From Candidatus Altimarinota bacterium (GTDB lineage: Bacteria; Patescibacteriota; Gracilibacteria; BD1-5; UBA6164), in contig JAQTOS010000002.1 in NCBI GenBank assembly GCA_028713225.1, positions 115,627-179,626 of the forward strand: 64,000 bases of DNA, in the 5' to 3' direction. A program made the translations under genes and the position numbers. Below the pieces are notes generated by a model. That model was given only the letters and a program-made list of their open reading frames with translations. It ran no database searches and was not told where the DNA came from. This document shows, piece after piece, positions 1-12,927 of this stretch; the stretch's first letter is position 1, and each line of letters starts with the position of its first letter.

Positions 1-219
1 AAATCAAATTAATTCTTTTTTCAAAGCATTTTTTTGTATTTTTATTCATTCTTTATAAATTTTTTCTGGAATTTCTTTTTTCTTCTTAGTTTCTTTTATT
101 TCATTTTCTTGTTTCTCATTTTTAGGATGTTTTTTAACAAGATTATTTTCATCATGTTTATGAGCTTTTTCATGCTTTTCTTTTCAAGTATTTTCAAATA
201 AATCCATTATTTCTGACAT
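1..219 (-). CDS. Hypothetical Lys/Glu-rich protein (C-terminus beyond window)
   Basis: Seventy-three residues are visible from an ATG at 219; the rest runs off the left edge. The protein is highly charged (KHEKAHKHDENN, KETKKKKEIPEK) with UGA-encoded glycines near residues 12 and 58, and shows no signal peptide, membrane segment or catalytic motif. The first residues (MSEIMDLFENTGKEK) faintly recall the start of RarA-type ATPases, but what follows is not an ATPase, so I give no function. It is divergent from the gene at 357; the spacer holds only AT-rich promoter-like DNA. Confidence 0.6.
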
Positions 220-356
220 ATATTTTTGATTTTATTAATTACTTTTTTATAGTGTATCATTTATTCGCACAAAAAACAAAAATTAAGACGCTTTCTTTTA
301 CTTGTTTTATTTTAAATTTTTATATAATGAATTTAAATATTCTTTATTAAATTTAA

Positions 357-2549
357 ATGGAAGAAGAGATAGAAGATTTTAGAGAGAAAAAAATTATAGA
401 TATTGAATCTCCATCTGATGAATCAGAACTTGGAGATTTGGATGTACATGATTTTTATAATCCAAATTACAAGATAAAAATTGATAATCTGCATAAAAAA
501 ATGACAGATACTTTTTATGTTTCTCTAAAAACTCATATTAATCTTAGTTTATTTCCAAAAATTAGACTTCACAAGCTGGCAAAAAAACAAAATTCAAATG
601 ATATTAAAGTAGATAAGAAAATAAAAGAAATAAATTTAGAAACATTTTCTCCAAAAATTGATGAAAATACTCTAGATTTTAGAGAGAAACAAGAACGCGT
701 AGAATATAATCAAAATAATCTAGCTTTTGACATTTATAGACCAAATAGGCCAATAACTTACTATTTATTGAAAAAAATAAAGAGGAATTTATTTAATATT
801 TGAAAAATTTGAATTTATTTAGCTATATTTCTGGTTTCAGTTTTTGCTTATAAATCACTAATTTTGCATTTTACAGAAAGTGGATATAAAAATATATATT
901 CTATTACTGATGCTAAAAATCTAAATTCTGTTTCTCAAAATATAAATAATGCAAAATTTGATTTCATTCTTTCATATTATTTATTTGTTCCAATAGATGT
1001 GATTTTTAATAATTCATTATTTTCTTATGAGCCAGTTAAAAATGTATCAAATTTGATAAATTGATGAAAATATTTGGCTAAGTGACTTGATAAATGAGCT
1101 TTTGTTTTTGATAGTTTACTTTCTATTATAGAAAAAAAATGAGCAGAAAATATTTATTATACAGAATTTCTACTTGATGCTAAACCTGATTTGGATGAGC
1201 TAAATTCTAATTTAACAAAAGCTTTGACTTATTACTGACAAGTTGATGATTTATGAGATGCTAAATTAAATGAGAGTTTTTATAAAGCATTTTGATCGCT
1301 AGAATCTTTTTCTAAAAATACTGATTATATTTTGGCTAATTATGATAAATTATTAGAAATGTTGGCTTATAATCATGAAAAAAGATATTTGATAATTTTC
1401 CAAAATTCTGATGAAATTAGACCAACTTGAGGTTTTATGGGAAGTATGTGAGTTTTATCTATATTTAAATGAAAAGTAAAAGACTTCACTAAAAAAGATG
1501 TTTATGCTTATGAGTGGGATATAAAACCATATACTGAAACTCCACCAGAATGAATAAATAAAATTACAGATAGTTTTGGACTTAGAGATTCAAATTATTA
1601 TGTAGATTTTAGAGATTCTTCTGCAAAAATTAGATTTTTTATGAAAAAAGCTGGAGAAAATATAGATTGAATAGTTTATTTAAATAATAATTTAATTTTA
1701 GATTATTTAGATTTACTTGGTTCTGTTAATTTTAAAAAAATCAACAAAAATATAGATTCATCAAATTTTGATTTTACTATGTCTACATTGGTTGAATCAA
1801 AGATATTTAAAGAGGGAAAACTGGATACTCCAAAACAAGTATTATTTGATTTTATGCAGGATTTTTATACTAAATTAAAAGAAGAAAAAAAGTACAAAGA
1901 TTATTTCAAGATTTTTTTCGATGATATTTTGAAAAGAGATATAGTTTTTTATACTTTTTCACCAAAAGTAAACAGATTTTTGGATAATTATAATTTGAAT
2001 TGAAGCTTAGATTATGCAAATCATTTGGATTTTGCTTATCCAATATTTACTTCTATTTGATGAAATAAATCAGATAGATATATGAAAAGAAGTTTTGAAC
2101 TAGATTCAAGTTCTTCAGGTTGTAGTCTAGAAAATTCATTTACAATTAAACAAACTCATTTATTTTCTTCAAGTGATGAAATAAAAGCTATAGATTATTT
2201 TAATGAGTTAAAAATAGCTAATTATAAAGATTTATTAAATATACAATGAGAATGAGAAAATAAACAATTTGTTAGAGTTGTTTTACCAAAAAAAGCTATA
2301 ATAAAAGATGATTCTATCAAAGTTATAGAGGAAGAAAATAGAAAAATTGCATATTTTTATATGAATACTAAACCAGGAGAAACTAGTACTTACAAGATAA
2401 ATTATTCACTTGAAAATAAAAGTTGTAGTAAATATGATTTCAAATTTTTCAGACAATCAGGACTGAGAAATTATGATTTGATTATAAATTCAGCTGATGG
2501 AAAAAATATAAATCAAACAAATTTAAATTCTGATTATGAGATAAAATAG
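357..2549 (+). CDS. DUF4012-family membrane-anchored protein
   Basis: 730 residues when TGA is Gly. A charged cytoplasmic N-terminus of about 148 residues is followed by one membrane segment (about 149-169, GKIGIYLAIFLVSVFAY) and a long extracytoplasmic part. Near residue 350 is the DUF4012 signature (IIFQNSDEIRPTGGFMGS), followed by the family's alternating hydrophobic and Asp/Asn-rich segments. DUF4012 proteins are common in CPR and Gram-positive genomes and are thought to be cell-surface proteins; no reaction is known. The TAG stop overlaps the first base of a GTAGGGAA palindrome. Family call from motif; function unknown. Confidence 0.8.
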
Positions 2550-2625
2550 TAGGGAATAATTGTATTGTTCCAACAAATAATATATACGCATTGTAAGGAA
2601 CGAATATTTTCGTTCCTTTTTATTT
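2549..2625 (+). terminator. GTAGGGAA repeat plus rho-independent terminator
   Basis: An imperfect element (GTAGGGAATAATTGTATTGTTCC type) at 2549-2571 begins on the last base of the stop codon. It is followed by a 10-bp hairpin, AAGGAACGAA/TTCGTTCCTT at 2595-2618, then a T-rich tract. It ends the DUF4012 transcript and belongs to the dispersed palindrome family seen throughout the window. Confidence 0.85.
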
Positions 2626-2648
2626 GACTTTTTTAACAAAATCCATAA

Positions 2649-2713
2649 ATTACCTACCAATCGTTAGGTAATAATTTTATATTATTTGACTAAAATTAAA
2701 AAATACTTATAAA
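2649..2713 (+). promoter_or_regulatory. Promoter and palindromic operator of the efflux pair
   Basis: Inverted repeat ATTACCTA (2649-2656) and TAGGTAAT (2665-2672) with an 8-base centre lies just upstream of TTGACT (2686-2691), 16 bases, TATAAA (2708-2713). The palindrome looks like a TetR-type operator and would suit drug-inducible efflux genes; no such regulator is visible in the window. Promoter seen; regulator inferred. Confidence 0.5.
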
Positions 2714-2748
2714 TTAGGTAAATATTATTTTATAAAATTAAAAAATAT

Positions 2749-4671
2749 ATGAAAAAGACTTTCTTTTTAGCTCTTATTTTATCTTCATTTTTGCTTTCAT
2801 CTTGCGGACAAAAAGAAGAACTAGTAAAAAAATACTTCAACACAGTAGCGGTTGAATCAGGTTCTATATCTGAGGGGAATTCTTATGTATGATATACAGA
2901 TAGTTTTGATACTATAATGCTTTCAGCTAAAATGTGATGAAAAGTGGTTTCTATAAACAAAGAAGTCGGAGATAAAGTTGTTCCTAGTGAGGAAGTAGCT
3001 ATGCTAGACTGATCTGAAGCAAAAACTTGATATAACTCACGAGAAAATATTATTACTCAACTTCAAATTTTGAAATCATCAACTTCAGATACTTTTGATA
3101 AACAAATAATGGCAGCTGGAGAAAAAGTAAAACAAGTTCAAAATGGTATAGATATGGCTTCTATAGGAATATCTTGAACAACTACTTGATTATTGGATGT
3201 ACAAAACATTACTCGTGAACAATTAAAAACAGTTCAAACTCAAATTGCTCAGGCAAAAACTGGACTTGAAACAGCTAAATTAAATTTGGCTAATAATCAA
3301 GATAGTTTAGATCAAAAAAAATCAGATATTTATAATAATTCAAAAAATGCTATTTCAAATGCTAATAATTTAGCTGTATGACTTATAGATTTTTTAGATA
3401 ATTTTTATTGAGTTACGACAGCTAATAAATATAAAAATGATTCTTTTGAAGTTTATATTTGAGCAAAAAATACTCAAACGAAAACAGATGCTGAAAATGA
3501 ACTTAGAACTCTTATTTCAAAATATAATTCAGCAAAAAATCTTCCACTTGATACAAATGAAAATATTGAAAAAGCTTTAAATACTTATAATTCATTATTT
3601 TCGTGAGACATAAGAACTTTACTGAAAAACACATATTCAGTTTTGGAAAATTCTATTTCTAGTTCAAGTTTTCCAGATTCAGCAATAAATGCTTACAAAA
3701 CTCAAACAAATACTCTTCAAGCTAATTTGGAACAAGTTATTTTAACTGTACAATGAAATTATTTTCTTGGACTTAAATGAAGTATAGATTCTATTTCATC
3801 ATTTAAAAAAGAATCAAAAAATGGAATTGATATGCTTCAAAAACAAGTTGCATTAGCTGAAAAATGAATTGATACTTTAAATCAAACTTATAAGCAATAC
3901 GAAGCTATGCGAGCTGGACAAATTACAGATATTTCAACAAAGAAGCAAGTAAGTAATTCTCAAAAAAGTTTAGCTCAAAATCAATTATGAGAAGCATTAG
4001 CTTCAATTGAAGCACTTAAACAACAAAAAATATCTTCTCTAAAACAAATTGATGCTCAAATAGCACAAGTACAATGAGGTCAAAATGATGCTTCTGTTAT
4101 GATAGATAATGCAAAAGTTATATCTCCTATTAATTGAGTAGTTATTAAAAAAATGGCAGAAGTTGGGCAAGTTGTTGGATGAGGTATGCCACTACTTGTA
4201 GTTGCAACTGACTCAGATATTAAAATAATGATTTCTATTCCAGATGATGTAAAGCAAAATACTTTTATTTGAGATAAAGTAAAAGTAGAAATAGAATGAC
4301 ACGATAAACAAGTGGATTGAATTATTACAAATATTTTACCTACTCTAGACCCAGTTACTAAAAAAACTCAAGTAGAGATAAAAGTTCTAAATCCAGAAAA
4401 TAAAATCAAAATCTGATCTTATGCAAAAGTATATCTAGCTGATTCTAAAGCCTCTGAAAAAACAGGACTTGTAATTCCAAACAAAGCCATAGTTTCAGAT
4501 ATGCTTATTCCAGGAGTTTATATACTGACTGCAGATAAAAAAGCTAAATTTACAAATATAAAAATACTAAAACAAAATGATAATTTTTCTCTAATTGAAT
4601 GATTAAAACTTTGAGATAAGATTATAACAGACTGAAAAGAAAACGTGTTTGATGGAGAAATTTTGCAATAA
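2749..4671 (+). CDS. RND efflux periplasmic adaptor lipoprotein (HlyD/MFP family)
   Basis: 640 residues. A lipoprotein signal peptide ends at LLSSC (Cys19). A half-lipoyl domain follows (about 60-80, SAKMGGKVVSINKEVGDKV), then a long Gln/Lys/Asn-rich coiled coil (about 110-450), the second half-lipoyl strand (about 460-480, INGVVIKKMAEVGQVVGGG) and a beta-barrel segment (VVATDSDIKIMISIPDDVK). This is the membrane-fusion layout that couples an RND pump to an exit duct. At 640 residues it is long for the family because of the coiled coil. The pump gene follows at 4986, separated by a small minus-strand gene. Confidence 0.88.
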
Positions 4672-4700
4672 AAAAAGAGAGAGCCGCATAGCGAACTCTC
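4671..4700 (-). terminator. Terminator of the small minus-strand gene
   Basis: On the minus strand a GAGAG/CTCTC stem with an inner CGC/GCG stem (4679-4700) is followed by TCTTTTTTT (4671-4678). It lies just past the stop of the 57-residue gene and ends its transcript between the two efflux genes. Confidence 0.75.
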
Positions 4701-4736
4701 AGAATTTGGAAGGAAAAAAGACTTTTAAGCCTAGTC

Positions 4737-4910
4737 CTAATAGATAAAGGCAATACCTATGATGCAGAATATGAGACTTGATAATGTATCGCGGATACTT
4801 AATGCAATATTAGTATTAATTACATTAATAACTTCGTCTACAATATGATATCCACCTCCAATAAGTATCCCTATACCAAAGCAAAACAGCAAAAAAGCTA
4901 TATTTTTCAT
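4737..4910 (-). CDS. Small membrane protein in a foreign-looking islet
   Basis: 57 residues: a hydrophobic N-terminus (MKNIAFLLFCFGIGILIGGG) and a hydrophobic C-terminus (SLIFCIIGIAFIY), so probably two membrane segments. It has what native genes lack: a Shine-Dalgarno stretch (AAAGGTAGGAAAAG just before ATG), its own terminator and six glycines all coded GGN, none UGA. It sits antisense to and between the adaptor and pump genes, suggesting insertion into that operon. Function unknown. Confidence 0.6.
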   Translation of the reverse strand: MKNIAFLLFCFGIGILIGGGYHIVDEVINVINTNIALSIRDTLSSLIFCIIGIAFIY

Positions 4911-4985
4911 CTTTTCCTACCTTTCTGTAAGCCATTAAATTTCTTAGCTTTCACTAAGTTAAGACTTACTTCTTAATTTTACTAT

Positions 4986-7900
4986 ATGTACTCAAAATTT
5001 GCAAATTTCTTTATACAGAATTCTAAATTGACAAGTGTACTTGTAATTATTACAGTATTTGCTTGAATAGGTTCTTATGTAATTATACCAAAACAGTATA
5101 ATCCTACTATTGTTGTACCAGCTTTTTCTATTATGGTAGAAGCTCCAAGCTTGTCTTCTGACGAAGTGAAAAAACTAGTTACAGATGAATTAGAAAACAA
5201 GATAATGGAACTTGAATGAATAGATGAAACTTATTGAGTTTCTTGAGATAATTATGCTTGAGTAATGGTAAAATTCAAAGTTTGAGAAGACAAAGAAAAA
5301 GCAAAAATCAGACTGAATCAAAAATTAAGTGAAAATATGGATTTAAAACCTATGTGAGTTGGAAATCCTATTATTACGACTATAGACCCAGATGAACTTA
5401 GTCAAATAACTTATGCAATTAGTTATAAATGAGATAAAAGTCTCTCTCAAGAAGAACAATCTATTTATCTTCGCCAAACTGCAAATATCATAAAAAATAA
5501 ATTAAAAACTTTAAAAAATGTAACAACTTTAGATATAGTTTGAGGAGCTAAAAAAAATATAGTTGTAGATTTGGATTTGGATAAAATTGAGGCTAGAAAT
5601 ACTGATATTATGCAAATCTATCAAGCTCTACAAAAGAATAATTTGAGTATGCCAGCTGGAAATATCAACCTAGAAAATGGTGATAGAATTTTTGTAGAAA
5701 CAAATGGTAAAATAGATAGTATTGAAAAATTGAAAAAACTTGTTGTTGCAAAAGTAGCAGATACTCCACTTTATTTGGAAGATGTTGCGGATATTAGATA
5801 TTGAGAACAAAGAACTTCAAAATATTCTCTTATTTCAACTAAAGCAAATTTATGAGAAAATGCTGTATTTTTAGGAGTTGGTAAACAAGCTGGAACAAAT
5901 TGAGTTTTTGTTACTGAAGCTGTAAAAGAAAAAATGGATGAAATCAAAAAAACTCTTCCAGCAAATATTGAAGTTTCAGTTATTCAAGATGAATGAGAAC
6001 TTGCAAAAGAAGCTACAAATGACTTGATAAAGGATTTGATAGAATCAATAATCATAGTTGTAGTTATACTTATTATTTTTCTTGGATTTAAAGATGCTAT
6101 GAATATGGCAGTTTCTATTCCACTTGTACTTTTATTGGTATTTTTATACTCTTATATAGTTTGATACAATATTAATAGAATTTCACTTTTTGCACTAATT
6201 CTTGTTATCTGAATGCTTGTTGATAACTCAATAATCGTTGTAGAAAATATTCATAGACATTTACATGAAAGAGCAGATACTGGTAAAAATAAATTACAGG
6301 CTATTTTAGAAGCTGTTGATGAAGTTGGTGTTTGAGTTGTGATGTCTACTATTACAAAAGTTTTTGCATTTGCTGCGATGTTCGCGGTAACTTGAATGAT
6401 GTGAGAATATATGTGACCAATCCCAAAATTCGCGATTGTTGCTCTACTTTTATCTATAATTGTAGCATTTTCTATAAATCCTTGGATTTCATATTTGACT
6501 GCAAAAGATGCAACAGAGTGAGATCATGAACATAAAGTAAAGAAAAAATCAAAATATGATGTAAGAGTATTTTATGTGAAAATTATGGAAGCATTTATAA
6601 GTGTTAAACCAAATTTTGGGAAAAGAAGAAAATTATTCAAAATAGTTTTTTGGACAAGTCTTTTTGTGGTAATTATTGCACCAATTTATATGGGGATATT
6701 TAAAGCAAGAATGCTTCCAAAATCAAATCAAAATCAAGTTTATCTTTGGGTTGATGGACCTAGGTGAACAAATGCACGAGAAATGCTAAAAGTAGAAAAT
6801 GATATAGAAAAATTCTTTTTGAAAAATGATAAATTACCAAAAGATTTAGATATTGTAGATTCTGTTTCTTCTACTGTTTGAACTCCATTTACTGCTGATT
6901 TTGCAAATCTTTTCAGAGGATGAAGCCAAAGAATGCAAGAATTTCAAATATCATCTAGAATAAATCTAATTCCAAAAGAAACAAATGACAATAGATTGAA
7001 ATCAGAAATTTTCGCTTTCCAAATTAGACCACTTCTTAGAGAATATTTACTAGAAAAATATCCAGATCTGAATATGAGATTACTAGAAGATCCTCCAGGG
7101 CCTCCAGTGAGAGCTACATTTATGATGAAATTGAAAACTGAAGGAGAAGCCGCAAGTTTAAATAATTTTACAAAAAAAGTTTACGCAGAAGTTCAAAAAA
7201 TATCACCTGAACAAAAACTAGTAGATTTGTGAAATTCTCTTGCAACTACTTATAAAAAAGTATCAATAGATTTGGACCATGAATCACTTTCTAGAGCAGG
7301 ATTAACAGTAGAACAAATTGCTTATACTCTGGCTATAGCAAAAAACTCTATGCCGATAAGTCTTATCAAAGATTCTTCTAGTCTAGAAGCTACAAATATA
7401 ATTTTGTGAGTGAAATGAAATCAAACAGAAACTACTGATTTGCTGAAAAATATTAGTTTTACAAATGCTCAGGGGCAAAAAATATTTTTAACTTCTATAG
7501 CTAAAATAGATTATTCTTTTGTCTCATCAGAAATAGATACTGACTGAAGACAAGAAACCAATTATGTTTATGCTGAAATGTGAGATAATTCTGTTATTTA
7601 TCCAATTATTAAATTATATTCTATTTTGAAATCTCCAGAATTTTTAGGAAAAGATTTTAAATTCTTATGATGGGATTTCTATGGATTACATTATTTATGA
7701 TTAAATGATGGAAAAAAATATGATATAGAATGGGATTGAGAATGGAAACTTACAATGGATACATTTAGAGATTTAGGAACTGCGATGATTATTGCAATTC
7801 TCGCAATTTACTTTTTGATTGTTGGACAATTTAGAAGTTTTGCAGTTGCTTGAGTAGTTATGCTTCCATTTTTACTTGGTTTCTTTGGTATATTTCCAGG

Positions 7901-8285
7901 ATTTTCTATACTATATTTACTGAAAAATGAATATTTCAATGCAACAGCTATGATATGAATAATATCTCTAGCCTGAATAGTTGTTTGAAATGCGATACTT
8001 TTGATAGATTATGTAAATATTTTGAAATCAAGATGATGGACTATAGAAAAAGCTATTATAGAAGCTTGATATATCAGATTTATGCCGATAATGCTTACTT
8101 CTATGGCTGCGATATTTGGTGCTATTAAAATCACATCTGATCCAGTTTGGTCAGGACTTGCTCGGAGTATAGTTTGGTGACTTGCAACAAGTGCAATTCT
8201 TACTCTTATAGCAATACCAATTTTCTACTATGATAGTCAGAAAAAATCTTGGGATGAAGATATGATGAAAGATAAAATGAGATAA
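4986..8285 (+). CDS. RND family efflux pump (inner-membrane transporter)
   Basis: 1099 residues, normal for AcrB/HAE1-type pumps. TM1 is at about 18-38; a porter domain (KQYNPTIVVPAFSIMVEA onward) is followed by TM2-6, including VVILIIFLGFKDAMNMAVSIPLVLL with the conserved D-x-S/I pattern, then a second porter domain and TM7-12. UGA encodes many of its glycines. A CGG codon at 8163-8165 (SGLA-CGG-SIVWG) lies in a membrane segment where RND pumps usually have Trp (LAWxIIFG), relevant to the code question. It works with the upstream adaptor; the substrate cannot be told. Confidence 0.92.
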
Positions 8286-8292
8286 GTTTAAT

Positions 8293-8413
8293 GTAGGGAA
8301 TGAATATTTTCATTTAAATAAGTGTAGGGAACGAATATTTTCGTTCCAAATCTCTGTAGGGAACGATTGCATCATTCCAAAAAATGTAGGGAACGCGGGT
8401 CCGCGTTCCCTAC
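8293..8413. repeat. Cluster of four GTAGGGAACG-type palindromes
   Basis: Four elements stand in tandem at 8293-8314, 8324-8347, 8356-8378 and 8386-8413. All begin GTAGGGAA and fold on themselves, with cores TGAATATTTTCA, CGAATATTTTCG, CGATTGCATCAT and CGCGGGTCCGCG; only the last is a complete palindrome closing in CCCTAC. They fill the convergent spacer between the pump gene and ruvC and may also act as terminators. Confidence 0.85.
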
Positions 8414-8416
8414 ATT

Positions 8417-8450
8417 AAAAAGAGATGTTTTTTTAAAAACATCTCTTTTT
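8417..8450. terminator. Bidirectional terminator between RND gene and ruvC
   Basis: AAAAAGAGATGTTTTT pairs with AAAAACATCTCTTTTT across a TTT loop, giving A-run, stem and T-run on both strands. It overlaps the ruvC stop codon and serves both convergent genes. Confidence 0.85.
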
Positions 8451-8925
8451 ATTTCTTTAAATTCAAAGCTCCAATATAAGCAAGGCATACAGCATCAGCT
8501 GCATCATCTGGTTTTGGAATAGTTTCCAGTTTCATTATTATTTTTATTGCATTCTGAACTTGTTTTTTATCAGCTTTTCCATATCAAGTTATAGCATGTT
8601 TCAGCTCAAGGGGGGTGAATTCTAGTATTTCTATTCATCTTTTTATTGCTTCATACATTATTACTCATCTAGCATGTGATACATCTATTCAAGTTTTGAT
8701 ATTAGTTGTAAAAAATAGTTTTTCAATTGATACTAAATCAGGTTTATGAATATCAAGTAATTCTCAAATATCAGTTCAGATTTCAAGTAATTTATATTTT
8801 AATTCCATTTTTGGAGGAGTTTCAACTATTCAATAATCTAGTAATTCTAAATTATTTTTACTTTTTTCTATCAAAGCGAATCAAATTGTAGTTGTTCCTG
8901 GGTCTACTCAAAGGATTATTGACAT
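8449..8925 (-). CDS. ruvC: Crossover junction endodeoxyribonuclease RuvC
   Basis: 158 residues, usual RuvC length. It cuts Holliday junctions symmetrically during recombinational repair. The N-terminus MSIILGVDPGTTTIGFALIE holds the first catalytic Asp (D8); SIEKLFF carries the conserved Glu; the C-terminus DAADAVCLAYIGAL carries the last acidic pair. UGA-Gly occurs in the GVDPG motif itself. Monocistronic, convergent with the pump gene. Confidence 0.93.
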
Positions 8926-9053
8926 TTTGTTAAAATATTTTACAAATAAGAATTTTTATGTTAAACTAGTTTTCGTAAAGTTAAATATAACATTACCTCA
9001 AGTGATTTTTTGTTTTTGTTTTTAAAAGAAATTTAATATTAATATAATTCAAA

Positions 9054-9203
9054 ATGTGAAAAAGTAAAATGATAATTGAACCTACAGTCAGAGAGAGGAT
9101 TGCAAACTCAAGTGAACTCAAAAAAGAAGAAAAAGAAAATTTCTTGAGATTTGTTGCTTATCTTACAATAGAGGAAACCGAAGAACTTATGATGATAATT
9201 TAA
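9054..9203 (+). CDS. Small hypothetical protein (49 aa)
   Basis: 49 residues starting M-G(UGA)-K-S-K, then a charged helix-rich body (TVRERIANSSELKKEEKENF, LTIEETEELMMII). There is no membrane segment or known motif. It has its own terminator, whose stem overlaps the stop codon, and a spacer upstream, so it looks like a real short gene. Function unknown. Confidence 0.5.
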
Positions 9204-9219
9204 TTATCATCTTTTTTTT
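9191..9219 (+). terminator. Terminator after the 49-aa gene
   Basis: GATGATAA/TTATCATC hairpin followed by eight T; the left arm contains the last codons of the gene. Confidence 0.85.
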
Positions 9220-9274
9220 GCAAAAAATTAGGAAATATAATTTATATAGGTCAACTTATATAAACTGATTTATT

Positions 9275-9302
9275 TTGACAAAGCTATTTTATAAATTAAA
9301 AT
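9275..9302 (+). promoter_or_regulatory. Promoter of pilin gene 1
   Basis: TTGACA (9275-9280), 16 bases, TAAAAT (9297-9302), about 33 bases before the pilin ATG. It is one of the few exact -35 consensus boxes among native genes here. Confidence 0.65.
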
Positions 9303-9334
9303 CAATAAGTATTAAAATATAAATTTTTCATTTT

Positions 9335-10651
9335 ATGAACTCACATAAAACAAAAGCCTTCACATTAGTTGAATTAATCATAGTAATTACTATTCTAGCA
9401 ATACTAACTACAATATGATTTATGTCATATCAATCATATACAGCTGATGCTAGAGATTCATCAAGAATAACTAGTCTAAAAACAGTTTATGATTGACTAA
9501 CAATCTCATATGTAAAAAAACAAATATATCCAACACCAGATGACTATATAGATATAGTGTGAGTATCAAAACAATGATATGTTTGAGATACAGTTACAAG
9601 ATTAATTAGATGAGATTTATTTAAAGATCCAAAAGATAATACTAGATTTTTGTATAGCCTAGATTATACTTGAAAAAATATAGAATTATCATGATATTTA
9701 GAAAACAAAAGTAAAATATTAATCTCACAAAATAATAATCCATTTGTAAATCAAGCATTTGCAGGAAATATAGATTATACAAGTAGATATATCTATACTA
9801 TTTGAGATAAAGTATGAATACTTCTAGATTCAACTACTAATTCTCCCGTAAATGAAAGAATATCAACTTGAAATATAGATTTAAGTACAGATGCCTCAAA
9901 TTATATAGCTGTATTTTCAAATAATAGTACAAATTCATGAACAATAACAGGTTCAGGACAAGCTTTGTTAAATGCTATAGCTATAATACAAAATTCATGT
10001 GTTTTATGAAATACAGTAGTAACAAACTGATGACAAATAAGTGCATATAATACAACTAGTGTAGCATATAATCAAATATGTACACCAATACAAAGAACAT
10101 GTAATGCTTGAACTTTAGATGGAGATACTAGTTATAAATATGATACTTGTTATACAGCTTGTAATACCTGATATACATTAGTATGAAATTCTTGTTTATT
10201 AACATGTAATTCATCATCAACTTGTTATGCATCAACAGATACTTATGTTTATCATTCAACAAAATGAAAATTAACAAAAGTAAGTGGAATCTGGCAATCA
10301 AGTGATTGAACATATCTTTGAGCTCATTATGATGCTTGGTTTGCAGATAATAATTATGCTACAAATACATATTATTATGAATATTCACAATATACTAAGA
10401 TAGACCATAGAAGAGTTGATAATAACCAAATTCGGTGAACTATTATTTGAACACCTAATAATAGAATTCGGGAAGTGTGAAATTCATCTCGGCGGGCTGC
10501 TTGTTGTAATGGTCGTGCTGGATGAGTACCAAAATCTCAAACTAATCCATGTTATTATTGAACTGCTCAAATTTACCAACCATGGTGAAATTATTGGGAG
10601 ACTGCTACTACTTCAGGCTGTTATAATACTACAACATGATGGATAAATTAA
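9335..10651 (+). CDS. Type IV pilin-like protein with large Cys-rich C-terminus
   Basis: 438 residues. The N-terminus is a class III signal and pilin helix (KAFTLVELIIVITILAIL, with E5 of the mature protein), which prepilin peptidase would cleave and methylate. After the helix comes MSYQSYTADARDSS, shared by the pilins at 26203 and 63556. The remainder is far longer than a normal pilin: a beta-rich middle, a Cys-rich segment (CTPIQRTCNAG, DTCYTACNTGY, SCLLTCNSSSTC) and an aromatic-rich end. Four of the window's nine native CGG codons lie within 10433-10495. Likely a minor or adhesive pilin displayed on the surface; that role is inferred. Confidence 0.85.
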
Positions 10652-10654
10652 AAT

Positions 10655-10684
10655 AAAAAGAACTGAATATCTCAGTTCTTTTTA
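10655..10684 (+). terminator. Terminator after pilin gene 1
   Basis: AAAAAGAACTGA/TCAGTTCTTTTT hairpin with a T-rich tail. Confidence 0.85.
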
Positions 10685-10728
10685 TTTTATAATAAGTTAA
10701 TTAATATATAGAAAAGATAAATCTTTTT

Positions 10729-10756
10729 TTGCAAAAAGACAATTTTTCAGTATTAT
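10729..10756 (+). promoter_or_regulatory. Promoter of ftsH (TTGCAA type)
   Basis: TTGCAA (10729-10734), 16 bases, TATTAT (10751-10756). It matches the TTGCAA-type promoters found before several other genes here. Confidence 0.55.
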
Positions 10757-10805
10757 CCAATATAAGCTTTAGGGCTTATTTTTATTTTGATTTAATTGAT
10801 CGATA

Positions 10806-12716
<1,911 letters not shown>

Positions 12717-12721
12717 AAGAT

Positions 12722-12766
12722 AAACCCATCCCCCTTCGGGGACTTCACTTGGGAAGGGAAGAAATA
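12722..12766. repeat. Short copy of a palindromic dispersed repeat
   Basis: AAACCCATCCCC…TTCGGGGACTTC…GGGAAGGGAAGAAAT resembles the left half of the 126-bp element at 51855-51980. Probably a deleted MITE-like copy. Confidence 0.6.
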
Positions 12767-12797
12767 AAAGTTATTTATAATTTTTATATAATTTATA

Positions 12798-12826
12798 GTA
12801 GAGATAAAGCATTGCTTTATCTCTAC
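12798..12826 (+). terminator. GTAG…CTAC palindrome acting as ftsH terminator
   Basis: A perfect 14-bp stem GTAGAGATAAAGCA/TGCTTTATCTCTAC with a one-base centre, followed by CTTTTTC. It has the GTAG/CTAC ends of the dispersed palindrome family but a different core. Confidence 0.75.
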
Positions 12827-12927
12827 CTTTTTCTAAAAGCTTATATATTTTGGCTTTAAAATACTTTTTTTGAAAAAACATTTGATTATTTAAAAAATTT
12901 CATATAATAAACAAGCTTTAAAAATAA

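Noticed and set aside
357..2549. Reading TGA as a stop, giving many short ORFs
   Set aside because: Conserved proteins (FtsH, PheT, ClpB, RT) continue through TGA at family glycines, and a UCA-anticodon tRNA with Gly identity is present.
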